The notes below the pieces were generated by a model that saw only the letters and a program-made list of their open reading frames with translations, did not search any database and was not told where the DNA came from. The translations under genes were made by a program, and so were the position numbers. From Curvularia sp. ZM96 (Eukaryota > Ascomycota > Dothideomycetes > Pleosporales > Pleosporaceae), in assembly GCA_022457065.1 (NCBI GenBank), contig JAJGBQ010000005.1:3472001-3536000 (forward strand): 64,000 bases of DNA, read 5' to 3'. How positions within the stretch are numbered: position 1 is the stretch's first letter; each line of letters opens with the position of its first letter. This document shows positions 35,338 through 44,860 of the stretch, piece after piece.

Positions 35338-36336
35338 CTACTTTCCCCCCGGAAACACCAACCCATTCGCATGCCTAACCTTCTCCATCACTGCCAGGGT
35401 ATCCCTCGAATGCCTCTCCAACCTGCCCAGCGCCTCCATATCCTTCTCCTCAAAACACCTCGCAAACTCCCTCGCCTCCTCAATCAAATTCAGCTTCTCG
35501 GGCTCCTTGATGCCCTTGACCTCCTCCCTAGTCTTACTCTTCGGATCCCACAAGGTAACCTTGTTGATATCTGTGATGCTCGGGACAATCAACGTGCCCT
35601 TTTCCCCGTAAATCTCGCTTGGGGCGTCGGAGTTGTAGATCTTGGAGTGGCACAGATGGACAGTAAAATTGGGATAGGTGAGAATCAATCGACCGGCGCC
35701 ATCGGCTCCAGTGGCGATTTTAACTGGCCAGTACGTGGCGTCTGTTGGTGCGCCAAAGAGATCGACGGCGGCCGCGACACAGTATACGCCTAGGTCGACG
35801 AGGGCGCCGCCGCCCATTTCCAGGTTGAAGATGTTGGGGACTTCGCCTTGCAGCACTTTTTCGTAGCGGCTGCTGTACTGCGCAAAGTTGATCGAGGCGC
35901 CGTAGATGGGGCCCAAGTCGGCAATCTTTTGCTTCAGCAGCTTGAAGTTGGCTTCTTGGATGTGGCGGAAAGCTTCGACGAGGATGACATTGTTCTGCTT
36001 GGCCAGGGCAAAAAGGTCGTCGAGCTCGGACACGGTGCTGCAGCTGGGCTTCTCGAGAATGACATTTTTGCCGGATGTCAAGAAGATCTTGGCTTGCTCG
36101 TAGTGCAGGATGTTGGGGCTTGCAATGTAGATGGTGTCGATTTTATCGCTGCTGGCGAGCGCGGAGAGGTCTGTAAAGCACGTGATTTGCTTGTCGGTGT
36201 ACTTGGAGGCAAATTCCTTTGCAGTTTCTTCTTTCCGCGAGTAGACGGCTGTGAGGGTGTATTTGCCGGTCGCGTGGGCGGCCTCGACAAAGGAGTGAGT
36301 GATCCAGTTGGTTCCGATGATACCTAGGTTGATCAT
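35338..36336 (-). CDS. Gfo/Idh/MocA-family NAD(P)-dependent oxidoreductase
   Basis: Single exon, 332 residues, cytosolic. The N-terminal Rossmann fold starts at once with INLGIIGTNWITHSFVEAA. TIYIASPNILHYEQA follows, and then the family's EKPSCST motif with its conserved Lys. The C-terminal half has the GGGALVDLGVYCVAAAVDLFG segment, typical of the Gfo/Idh/MocA alpha/beta domain. Likely substrates are sugars, sugar acids or dihydrodiols; sequence alone does not decide. The ATG at 36336 is the one that puts the nucleotide-binding strand at residue 2. An upstream in-frame extension of 48 codons has no conserved content. Its 3' end faces the CA-rich tract. Confidence 0.88.
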   Translation of the reverse strand: MINLGIIGTNWITHSFVEAAHATGKYTLTAVYSRKEETAKEFASKYTDKQITCFTDLSALASSDKIDTIYIASPNILHYEQAKIFLTSGKNVILEKPSCSTVSELDDLFALAKQNNVILVEAFRHIQEANFKLLKQKIADLGPIYGASINFAQYSSRYEKVLQGEVPNIFNLEMGGGALVDLGVYCVAAAVDLFGAPTDATYWPVKIATGADGAGRLILTYPNFTVHLCHSKIYNSDAPSEIYGEKGTLIVPSITDINKVTLWDPKSKTREEVKGIKEPEKLNLIEEAREFARCFEEKDMEALGRLERHSRDTLAVMEKVRHANGLVFPGGK

Positions 36337-37046
36337 TTTGGCGGTGGTGTTGTGACTGTTGATGGAGAGAACGACGACGGGTCTGAATGAGAAAATTATA
36401 TAGGGACCAATTGATATGTCAGCACGCCAGACTTTTCTGTTGGTGCCTTGGTGTTTGAGGGGCAGTCGTCGTGACCCCACTAGAGAAGCTGATGTAGTGT
36501 GATGTCATTGGCTAACTGTTGCAGTTTCCCAAAACGGAAGTAGCCCATAAAAATGGTCGCTCGCCACATGTGGAGTTCGCAGAGTTGACGGAGTTCACAG
36601 AGTCATGGTATTCAAAGAGTCATGGTATTCACAGGCCGGTGTTTTCGGATCATTATTACATTGAATTGGCCAGGATACTTGCATGTAGGCTGAGCTCACT
36701 AACAAACTCGCCAGCTACTCTGCAGAACTACATCTCCTGCCAAGGAGGGTATCGTCTGCTGACAATTGTCTCATATCGTCGAAATGTATCATACTACATA
36801 TCTGTGTGAGACCGAATTCGCATCAGTGCGCCGTTTGATGAAACGAGCTTCGTGGAACGTTGGACGATCGTAATGTGAGAAGCAAGAAAGAAACATGTCG
36901 ATCTGCCTACTACCGCAGAGACAATAAAAAAAGACATGAAAAACAAACTCCAAAACTCCACGCGCTGGTAAGTGAGTGCTGTGAAAATGCGACAATGCTT
37001 GCAATAACGCCGGGCAACCTCTGTTGACATGCTGTTTTTTTCGTGA
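36337..37046. other. Intergenic region, 0.7 kb
   Basis: Upstream region of the oxidoreductase and 3' region of the Ser/Pro-rich gene. It contains a perfect 16 bp direct repeat (36599-36614 and 36616-36631). No gene seen. Confidence 0.5.
36599..36631. repeat. Two adjacent copies of a 16 bp sequence
   Basis: AGAGTCATGGTATTCA occurs twice with one base between the copies. It is a simple short duplication, about 265 bp upstream of the oxidoreductase start. Confidence 0.8.
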
Positions 37047-38249
37047 TTAGTCCTCCCAAATGGTCTCGAGGTCCAGGTCTCCTCGTCGTTCGGCTCCGCA
37101 GACACTCCACCTCTTCCTAGAGTCTCGCTTGCCAAAACCCATACTGCTGCGTCCACGACCCTCGGGGCCGTCTAGGCTAGACCTCCTCGCATCGCCGCCA
37201 TCCTCGCGGTCAGCTGCAGCCTTGAGCTTGGCAACGCGGTCGGCCTCGATTGCTTCTTCCTCGGCATCCGGACTGTCTTCAATGGTTTCAAGAGACGAAA
37301 TCGAAGGGCTGCGGGAACGCATCGACGTGGGGGTAGAGGGCACAGACGAAGATGCAAGCGAGGCGGGATAATTTTCGTTGAACCTGGCCGGGGCAAAGAG
37401 AGGCGAGGAAGCTGTCGAGGTGGGTGTGCTGACTAAAGGATTGCTGGTTGGTGCGGTGCCAAAGGGGATGGACATGTGGTAGAGAGGCGAGACTGGGCGG
37501 CGTCGTCTGGAGAGTGAGCCGGTACTGCTGTACAGGTTGGAGGCGGCGGTGCCGACGCGGGGAGTGAGCTGTAGCTCTGCATCCTCGGAGATGTCGCACA
37601 CGCTTGGGGCGCCGTCGAAGGAGCCCATGGACACTGGACGAATGGTGGAGCTGTAGCGCTCGGGAGCTCCGACCGTGTGTGGGCGGGAGTCGAGAGCGCG
37701 TGGGCTGCGGGTTCGCTTGGGGGATCGCAGAGGGGACGTGGGCCGGGTGAGCGGTGCTGGGCTGGATGGCAGCATGAGGCTGCCAGTTGGTTGCATGACT
37801 GTCGGTAGCGAGTGGGCTCGTGCCATAGGTATAGCTGATCCGCTCCGTGAGCGAAGATGAGGGCGGGCATAGGGCAGCGTGTTTGGCTGATAGGTGGAGA
37901 GAGAAGCGAGGGCGTCTGGCTGGGGGTCGGTTTGCGTGCTGGGGGTAGTAGGCCGGCGTGAGCTCATGGTGGTGTTTGAGGAGCTTGCGGGCTGGCGAGC
38001 GAAGGCGGTGCTTTCTCCCATGGTGGATGGCGTGTCTTGGGAAGGAGGAGGGGCGGTTTGCTGGGTGGAATCTGAGGGTATTCCGAGTATAGCAAGAATC
38101 GATGTAGGTGGAGTAGCAGGACTAGCGGTAGCCGGAGCACGAGGAGCAGAGGGAGTAGTGGTAGCAACCGCGGCGGGCTTGAGCAGGTCGTCGTGGTGAG
38201 GTTGGCTGGCAGCAGGCGGCGGCGACAGGGAGAGGTTTGCGGCAGTCAT
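37047..38249 (-). CDS. Uncharacterised Ser/Pro/Thr-rich protein, probably a disordered fungal-specific family
   Basis: Single exon, 400 residues, mostly low complexity: Ala/Pro/Thr-rich at the N terminus, with many Ser-Pro and Thr-Pro sites, for example RPTSPLRSPKRTRSPRA. Ordered-looking short blocks are ARAHSLPTV, SSLETIEDSPDAEEEAIEADRV and the extreme C terminus RKRWSVCGAERRGDLDLETIWED; such end motifs often recur in Pezizomycotina proteins annotated only as basic proline-rich. The numerous SP/TP sites suggest regulation by proline-directed kinases (inference). No signal peptide or membrane segment. The first in-frame ATG is at 38249; the frame is open for another 47 codons upstream without ATG. 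Confidence 0.75.
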   Translation of the reverse strand: MTAANLSLSPPPAASQPHHDDLLKPAAVATTTPSAPRAPATASPATPPTSILAILGIPSDSTQQTAPPPSQDTPSTMGESTAFARQPASSSNTTMSSRRPTTPSTQTDPQPDALASLSTYQPNTLPYARPHLRSRSGSAIPMARAHSLPTVMQPTGSLMLPSSPAPLTRPTSPLRSPKRTRSPRALDSRPHTVGAPERYSSTIRPVSMGSFDGAPSVCDISEDAELQLTPRVGTAASNLYSSTGSLSRRRRPVSPLYHMSIPFGTAPTSNPLVSTPTSTASSPLFAPARFNENYPASLASSSVPSTPTSMRSRSPSISSLETIEDSPDAEEEAIEADRVAKLKAAADREDGGDARRSSLDGPEGRGRSSMGFGKRDSRKRWSVCGAERRGDLDLETIWED

Positions 38250-40916
38250 GGCGGCGGTCTGCGCGTATACATAGTCGACCTGGTCTCGCGAAGCCTTTTG
38301 GCACGCGGCGGCGACGGCGAGACTAAGAAGCGCAGGGGGTAGTGCGGTGCTCGTGTCGGTCGTGGGCCGTGTGCCAACCGCTCGACGCACAATGCGCCTT
38401 TGGGCGTTTCAGGCGCCGGGGGTGGACGCTGGCGACGCTTTCAGTGGCCACGATGTTTGATGCGAGGCCGGTCACATGCGCAGGCGACGTGACAGAATGG
38501 ACGCGGACGCGGTGCTGGAGCAGAGACGGTCGGAGCAGTGTGTGTGAGGAACGCTGGCGATGCGAGGGCGGCGAGGGCGGCGACGGTGGGCGAGGGCCCG
38601 GCCAGGCGTTGGTACCTGCCGCCGCGACCGCCGCTATCGAATCTGGGGCAGTCGCGCCCGCCGAGATAAGAAGGGCAGGCGCCTAGGCTGCACCCGTACT
38701 CTCTCACGCGCACCTGCACTCTTGGGCATACACATCCTTTCCGCCCACGCGCATCGGTTTCGACGGCAGACACTGCAAGGACGTCATCGCCCCAGGCCTG
38801 TCTCGCGGGAAATTCGAGTACACCTTGGCGAGTTGGGATGGACGATGGTTGTCCCCGGCAGGGCAAATTGCGCAGCGCCGTGGGTACATCTGAGTACGCC
38901 CAGCTACACGGCGCTAGCGAGACCCTGAGTGCCTGGTTCCGCGCTGCCCAATCGCTGCCCGCCCGCCCTGGCTGCCGCTCGCCGGGCCATTTTATGCGCA
39001 GCCCCCCACAATTCCGCGCATTGCAATCGATAGCATTGCGGCCTGCAGGCCATAACTCGACCCTGGCTCGCCAGCCGACCTCAATCTATCTATATCCTTC
39101 GCGTTCAAGCGCTCTCTTGCGCCCGGCAGAGTTAAGCCCACCAAGTCGCCGTCGTCGTTTGGCCTGCCTCTCGGACCGCTCCAGCTGCGACGGGCGACTT
39201 GTCTGCACAAGCTCGCAGTAATGCACCGCACGGCCCTTCTCCTTCTCCGCCTCCGTCTTTTCTCACCGCATCGCCCAGAGCGACAGTGTTGGTTGCAGCA
39301 CTGAGACGCGTCGCGCAACCTACCACTACTGCGACGCTCTCTCTCCTGCATCCGTCTCCACCCCGTAAACACCCTGACTCAGCATCAGCGCCCCTCTCCT
39401 CAACATTCGTCCCGCTCTCCCGGCGGTGTAGCAACCAAACCTAATCCTCTTTCTTTTGGTCTCTTACATACTCTACTCACATAACGCGGCCAGACCTTTG
39501 CTTCACTTGCTTCTGCCCCCAGGGTCCACGCCAAAAGCCAAAGAAAAAGGACACCAGCACCACGGCTATTGCCGCGGCGCCAATACATTTTCTTCCTTCC
39601 GCCCCGGCGCTGAGGCCTCTTTTGTACAGATATAGTACATGTGGCGTCGGATCGTGGAGACGATGCGCCATCTCGAGCTAGCGAAAAATAACCTCGCTCC
39701 CGGACCTTCTGGTCGAGTCTGGGAAACTCGTCGACATACATACTCGCCCCCTACCATATTGTTGACACCGTAGCTGTCGATGGGTATCGCACACTTGACG
39801 GCCGTGAACTTCATCTTGGCCCTTGGCGTATGACTGCATACATGAGATTGCATCGTCGCAACACCTCTCTCCGCTATAGCTCTCGTCGTCTCGGCATTTT
39901 TCCAACGCCTCTTCCAATTATCTTGCTTCCACCAATCGGCTCGCTGACATTTCCAGGGACCTGCCGTTCTATTGTCTTTGTGTTGGTCCTGATGCTAGTA
40001 TGACGCTAGCTCGACTGCGCTTTGGCGTGCAGATCACGCAACTAGTCTCTTGTACCACTTTGAACGCCATTAGGAAACCTGCCCCTATGCTCCGTCTTGG
40101 GAACCTGTTGCACAATCCCCACGGAACCATCTTCAGTATGCAAGAGCGCGAGCATGTAAATCTGGCTGGGCTTTGACGATAATGCACATTCAATCTTCGT
40201 TGCACAAAGACACCCAGCTTCGTTAGAGCCAGCTGTGCAATCAGGTCTGCATCACGCTTCGATCCAACGCACTCGATGAACGCTGCATTCATCGAATTTC
40301 ATTCAATCGATTCGATCCCTAGTATCTCATTGCTGCCGTAATGGAACCGAACAAGCCGTGTTCCAAACCATGTATCATACGTCATTTTTTGCCAAGCTTT
40401 AGCGAACATGTACTCGAGTGTTGCGCGTGGTACGACGAATGGTACGAACCGGGGAAAACCATGCGACTACACGCGGAAAGGTCGCTCCATCGATCAATGA
40501 CATCTCGGGTTATCTCGCAAGACAAAATCGTCCTGACACCTGACATGTACCTATGTAGCATCCGGCATGTGGAGAGAGCCCATGTCACAACGGATCGATG
40601 TTGTAGCGAGCAGCGAATGACAGCTTCTTCAACGCCCGCCAGCTTCTACCCCACACTACTCTCCGCACTCCACTACCGAGAATTAGCCCGACCGTCCTCG
40701 CCCGAGGTTTTACCCCGGATCTTAAACAGGTATGGAGAAACGAGGAAATTTCCTCTTTTGTTCACATGTGTTTCCCGTTGTTGCATCGGCCTAGGTACTA
40801 GCTACGTACAATGACGACGTCACGCACAATCTTGGACACACCCCCGCTGTCTGTGGCTGCTATAAAATCCTCATGGTACAAGAAAACAATGTACCAAGCT
40901 GTTTTTTGCCGGCACC
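38250..40916. other. Divergent intergenic region, 2.7 kb
   Basis: It lies between two divergently transcribed genes, the Ser/Pro-rich protein and the GH1 enzyme. About 38300-39450 is GC-rich with C-rich plus-strand tracts, probably the promoter and leader of the minus-strand gene. Open frames there on both strands have no recognisable domain. 39450-40860 shows nothing I can interpret. A TATA box for the GH1 gene is listed separately. Confidence 0.5.
40861..40867 (+). promoter_or_regulatory. TATA box of the GH1 gene
   Basis: TATAAAA lies 50 bp upstream of the GH1 start codon, implying a very short leader. Confidence 0.5.
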
Positions 40917-42797
40917 ATGAGATCTCAAGCTCTCCTGGCATGCGCCTCTGTGGCGCTTGCTCAGCAAGTCTATATCCCCGCTGAAGGCCCAGCCTCGCGG
41001 ACGCAATGTGCAGCAAACAATAGCTACGCAACTGCGCTTCCCTCGTATAGCTTCCGCGAGTTCAGCTTCACACAGTCTGAGACTGTCCGTACAGCCACCT
41101 CAATCCCTGCACCGACAACCACAACTACCTATGCACCGCCATATCAATCTCTCAGCAGTCTCGTGCCGGATCTGACAACAACGCAATGGGGAAACTGGTA
41201 TCCCGGATCCAATGCAACAGCCACAGATACTGCAAATCCATATGGAAATGCTTCATGGTCTGCTCTCTGGGCCACCGTTCCCTGGGTTAATTTCACCCGG
41301 GGTATCTACTCTACGACTGTGTCGCCCACGCCAGTCCCTACTAGCGAACTCATCCTACCCCCGCCAGAGCCCGTAGTTCCTCAGCAATGCTACTACTTCC
41401 CCGCTGACTTTATGCTCGGAGTGGCAGCATCAGCCGTTCAAATCGAGGGGGCGATTGCCGACGAAGGTCGAACGCCAGTCCACAACGACGTAGGCACCCT
41501 GGTCAACCCGGGCCGGTCGCCGAACTGGATAGCGAACGAACATTATTATCTTTACAAGCAAGACATAGAGCGCATCGCGGCCATGGGTGTAAAGTACTAC
41601 CGCTTCTCCATTCCATGGACACGCATTCTCCCGTTTGTCCTTCCAGGCACACCAGTCAACCACCAGGGTCTGGCTCATTACGATGAACTCATCAATTTTG
41701 TTCTCGAGAAGGGCATGCTCCCTGCTCTCATGATCTATCATAATGACAGCCCATTCCAATTCTATTCTAATGTCAGCGATGTGTTCATCACGCCAAACAC
41801 GGGTGGCATTGGCTATCTAGACAGTTGCTTCCAGTGCAGCTACAAGAACGTAACCTGGGAGGATGCTTTTGTAAATTACGGAAAGATACTCATGACACAT
41901 TTCGCCGACCGCGTTCCCATCTGGTGGACATACAACGAGCCGCTCCTCGGTGCGAGGAATGGAAGGTCGGTTGACGCCGTCATCAAATCACACGCACGTC
42001 TCTACCATTTCTACAAGGAAGAGATTGGCGGCAAAGGCAAAGTCTCCTTTACCTTGAACGACAACTTTGGCGTTCCGCGCGATCCACAGAACCCCGCCGA
42101 CGTGGACGCTGCCAACCACTTCAACGAGTTTCAACTGGCGACGTTTGCCAACCCCATTTTCCTTGGAAAGGACTACCCAGATGCTTTCAAATCCAGCGTT
42201 GCCGACTACGTACCGTTGACCGAGGAGGACCTCAAGTACATGAACGGCACCGCCGACTTCTTTTCCATCCAGCCTTATACTGCTACCGTTGTCAGCCCAC
42301 CACCCAACGACACCATCGCAGACTGTGCCGCCAACATCACTCACCCATTGCGCCCCTACTGCGTTACGCAGAGCCAAACAACAACAACCGGCTGGAACAT
42401 TGGCTATCGCAGCCAATCCTACGTCTACATCACGCCCAACTACCTGCGCACATACCTCAGCTACCTCTGGAACACCTGGCGGCACCCCGTCGCCATCACC
42501 GAATTCGGCTTCCCCGTCTTCGCCGAATCACAGAAAACCCAAGCAGACCAGGAATTCGACAGCCCCCGCAGCCAGTACTACCAGACCTATCTCAACGAGG
42601 GACTGAAAGCCATATGGGAAGACGGCGTCCAGTTTATTGGTGCGTTTGCGTGGTCGTGGGCAGACAACTGGGAGTTTGGCGATTACGCGCAGCAGTTTGG
42701 GATTCAGACGGTGAATCGTACGACGCAGGTGAGGAGGTATAAGAAGAGCTTCTTTGACTTTGTGGATTTTGTGGAGAGTAGGCGGCAGAAGGTGTAG
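40917..42797 (+). CDS. Secreted glycoside hydrolase family 1 (beta-glucosidase-like)
   Basis: Single exon, 626 residues. A signal peptide (MRSQALLACASVALA) is followed by about 140 residues rich in Ser, Thr and Pro with several N-glycosylation sites, then the GH1 barrel from about residue 158 (YYFPADFMLGVAASAVQIEGA). The acid/base is E341 in WWTYNEP. The nucleophile is E529 in AITEFGFP, where the classical TENG has Phe in place of Asn. The usual HWDLP loop reads HNDSP at 275-279. These changes lie around the active site and suggest altered substrate choice, but both catalytic Glu are present. It may act on beta-glucosides outside the cell or in the wall. The N-terminal extension makes it longer than typical GH1 proteins of about 480 residues. 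Confidence 0.9.
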   Translation: MRSQALLACASVALAQQVYIPAEGPASRTQCAANNSYATALPSYSFREFSFTQSETVRTATSIPAPTTTTTYAPPYQSLSSLVPDLTTTQWGNWYPGSNATATDTANPYGNASWSALWATVPWVNFTRGIYSTTVSPTPVPTSELILPPPEPVVPQQCYYFPADFMLGVAASAVQIEGAIADEGRTPVHNDVGTLVNPGRSPNWIANEHYYLYKQDIERIAAMGVKYYRFSIPWTRILPFVLPGTPVNHQGLAHYDELINFVLEKGMLPALMIYHNDSPFQFYSNVSDVFITPNTGGIGYLDSCFQCSYKNVTWEDAFVNYGKILMTHFADRVPIWWTYNEPLLGARNGRSVDAVIKSHARLYHFYKEEIGGKGKVSFTLNDNFGVPRDPQNPADVDAANHFNEFQLATFANPIFLGKDYPDAFKSSVADYVPLTEEDLKYMNGTADFFSIQPYTATVVSPPPNDTIADCAANITHPLRPYCVTQSQTTTTGWNIGYRSQSYVYITPNYLRTYLSYLWNTWRHPVAITEFGFPVFAESQKTQADQEFDSPRSQYYQTYLNEGLKAIWEDGVQFIGAFAWSWADNWEFGDYAQQFGIQTVNRTTQVRRYKKSFFDFVDFVESRRQKV

Positions 42798-43657
42798 GTG
42801 GTGGGGATGGAGGCATAATTGAGTTTGCGGTTACATGAATAATGAAGGCTATTGTTGAGTTGGTTTTCGAACGAGTGTAGAATGCGCAATGCGAGCTTGC
42901 ATCGCTCTAAAAAGATATTAATAGCACTTCTGCCCGCATTTACATATCATTATAAGCCGATCCCCAACAAGTTACAACAAAGTACTATTACATTACCTGG
43001 GTGTGAGGGAAACTACCAATCATACTGTTTCTACGTCTAGCAAGTATCAATCACGTGTCGAGCTCACTGCGACGTCTTGTAGGGCAGGCACAATCCAAGT
43101 GTTTCAGCTTCGCTCACTGTTTCTTATCCTAGAAACTCTTTTCGCCTTCTCATTCTTGGAAATGAAGTCTAGCACTAAGGACTATGGATTGCCCAACAGC
43201 GTGGATAGAGATTTATTTGGAGATAGCGAGGCCCTCACTGCTGAAGAAAAGTCTGAGAGAGGGTCAACAGTCGAGCGTCCAAACAGCTCATGCGTCGCTT
43301 TTCTTGGAGCAGCTCATCCATCGAGATTCTTTGTGTGTTGATCGAGAAGTTGGATATGATGAGCTTGTAGATATCTCAAGTAATACAACTCTTTGACACC
43401 TTCCAGTTGCACCAGTTACTGAGCACATTACAAGACTAGGTGTGATTGTCGTGTACTTGCCACAACTCATTTTGAACAGTGACAACGGATGGCACAGCTC
43501 CTGACTAGTGAGATGCTAGAATACAACACACATTTGATGAACAGTACCTCTCAACACTGAGCGGAATTCGAGACAAAAAGCAACTACATGGCAAATCAAA
43601 GTTGACCGGGAAATCGCTGCGATATACTTAAAAAAAAAGAGAAAATATACACCCAAC
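42798..43657. other. Convergent intergenic region, 0.86 kb
   Basis: 3' ends of the GH1 gene (plus) and of the hydroxyacid oxidase gene (minus). Small open frames near 43003-43396 have no recognisable content. Confidence 0.5.
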
Positions 43658-44860
43658 TCAAAGCCTACTCACGAACCCGTCCCTCCCCATCCTAACCAAA
43701 TACTCCCTGCCTATATCCCCCACCCTCACCACACCCGCCAACCCCATACAAAGCCTAAACTCATCCCTCAGCAACCTCAACGCCAGCTCCACCCCTTCCT
43801 GCCCTTTATACGCGAGTCCCCACAGCACCGGTCTCCCCACCCAGACGAAATCCGCACCCAGCGCCAACGCCTTAAAAACATCCGTCCCGTGCCTCACCCC
43901 GCCATCCACATGCACCGGGATCTTGTTGCCAGACCGCGACGAGCGCACGGCAGCTACCACCTCGGGTAGCGCGTCGAGGGTAGCCAGCGCGCCGTTGAGT
44001 TGGCGGCCCCCGTGGTTAGACACGAGGATGCCGTCGACGCCGTGGTGGCATGCGAGAAGGGCGTCTTCGGCGGTTGCGATGCCTTTGACCCAGACTTGCA
44101 TTTCGGGGTGGCATTGGGATTTCAGCCAGGCGATGTCGCGGTCCCAGGTTAGTGTTGGGTTTGGAGCGTGCGTGTGGAATGTGATGCGTGGTTCTTTGTC
44201 TTTGTTTTCTTCTTCTTTTTCTACTTCTTCGGCTGTAGTATTAACAGGGCTCTTGGATCGTTCGGTTTCGTCCTCATGATGAAAATTTGCAGATTTCAGG
44301 TGCCGAGGGAGTTTGAATTGGTTTCTTATTTCCAGGTTGCGGCGGCCGAGGAGCGGCGTGTCGACGGTTAGCATAACGGCTTTGTATCCGGCTTTCTTCG
44401 CGCGCTGGATTAGCTTTTGGCTCTTTTCGCGGTCCTCGAAGAGGTAGAGTTGTAGCACGGCCGGGTGGTCGCCTAGTGCGTCCCTGACGTCTTCGAGGCT
44501 CGTGGTGCTGAAGCTGCTGAGGCCCATGACGATGCCCATATTCTTGCAGGCGCGGGCGGTGGCGAGCTCCCCATCGTCATGGGCGAGACATTGCATGGCG
44601 GTTGGGGCGACGCCTAGGGGAATAGTGTTCTTGTGTCCAAAGACATCAACGCTGGTGTCGATGGAGGAAATATCTCGGAGAACTCGTGGCCGGATACGGT
44701 ATTTTTGGTAGGCAGTGATGTTTTCTAGGAGCGTCGATCCAGAGTCTGCGCCTTCGTTGTAGTAGTCGCGTGTTTGCTTGTCCATGCGTTCCGCAGCGAG
44801 CTTCTCGAGCTCGTCTATGGTGAGGCAGTTGAGGTCGTGCTCCGTCTTGTTGCCCGACAT
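43658..44860 (-). CDS. FMN-dependent alpha-hydroxyacid oxidase/dehydrogenase, probably peroxisomal
   Basis: Single exon, 400 residues. Oxidises an L-2-hydroxyacid such as glycolate or lactate using FMN. Active-site features of the family are present: RDYYNEGADS near 31, LQLYLF with Y139, LTVDTPLLGRR with D167 and R173/R174, and SNHGGRQL with H283 and R286. It lacks the cytochrome b5 domain of flavocytochrome b2, so it probably passes electrons to oxygen. The last three residues are Ser-Arg-Leu, a type 1 peroxisomal targeting signal. Between 186 and 226 an acidic/Lys-rich stretch (EEVEKEEENKDKE) fills the position of the flexible loop near the active site, longer than usual. A GTGAGT sequence overlaps the last codons, but reading through gives a normal length and the signal. 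Confidence 0.9.
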   Translation of the reverse strand: MSGNKTEHDLNCLTIDELEKLAAERMDKQTRDYYNEGADSGSTLLENITAYQKYRIRPRVLRDISSIDTSVDVFGHKNTIPLGVAPTAMQCLAHDDGELATARACKNMGIVMGLSSFSTTSLEDVRDALGDHPAVLQLYLFEDREKSQKLIQRAKKAGYKAVMLTVDTPLLGRRNLEIRNQFKLPRHLKSANFHHEDETERSKSPVNTTAEEVEKEEENKDKEPRITFHTHAPNPTLTWDRDIAWLKSQCHPEMQVWVKGIATAEDALLACHHGVDGILVSNHGGRQLNGALATLDALPEVVAAVRSSRSGNKIPVHVDGGVRHGTDVFKALALGADFVWVGRPVLWGLAYKGQEGVELALRLLRDEFRLCMGLAGVVRVGDIGREYLVRMGRDGFVSRL

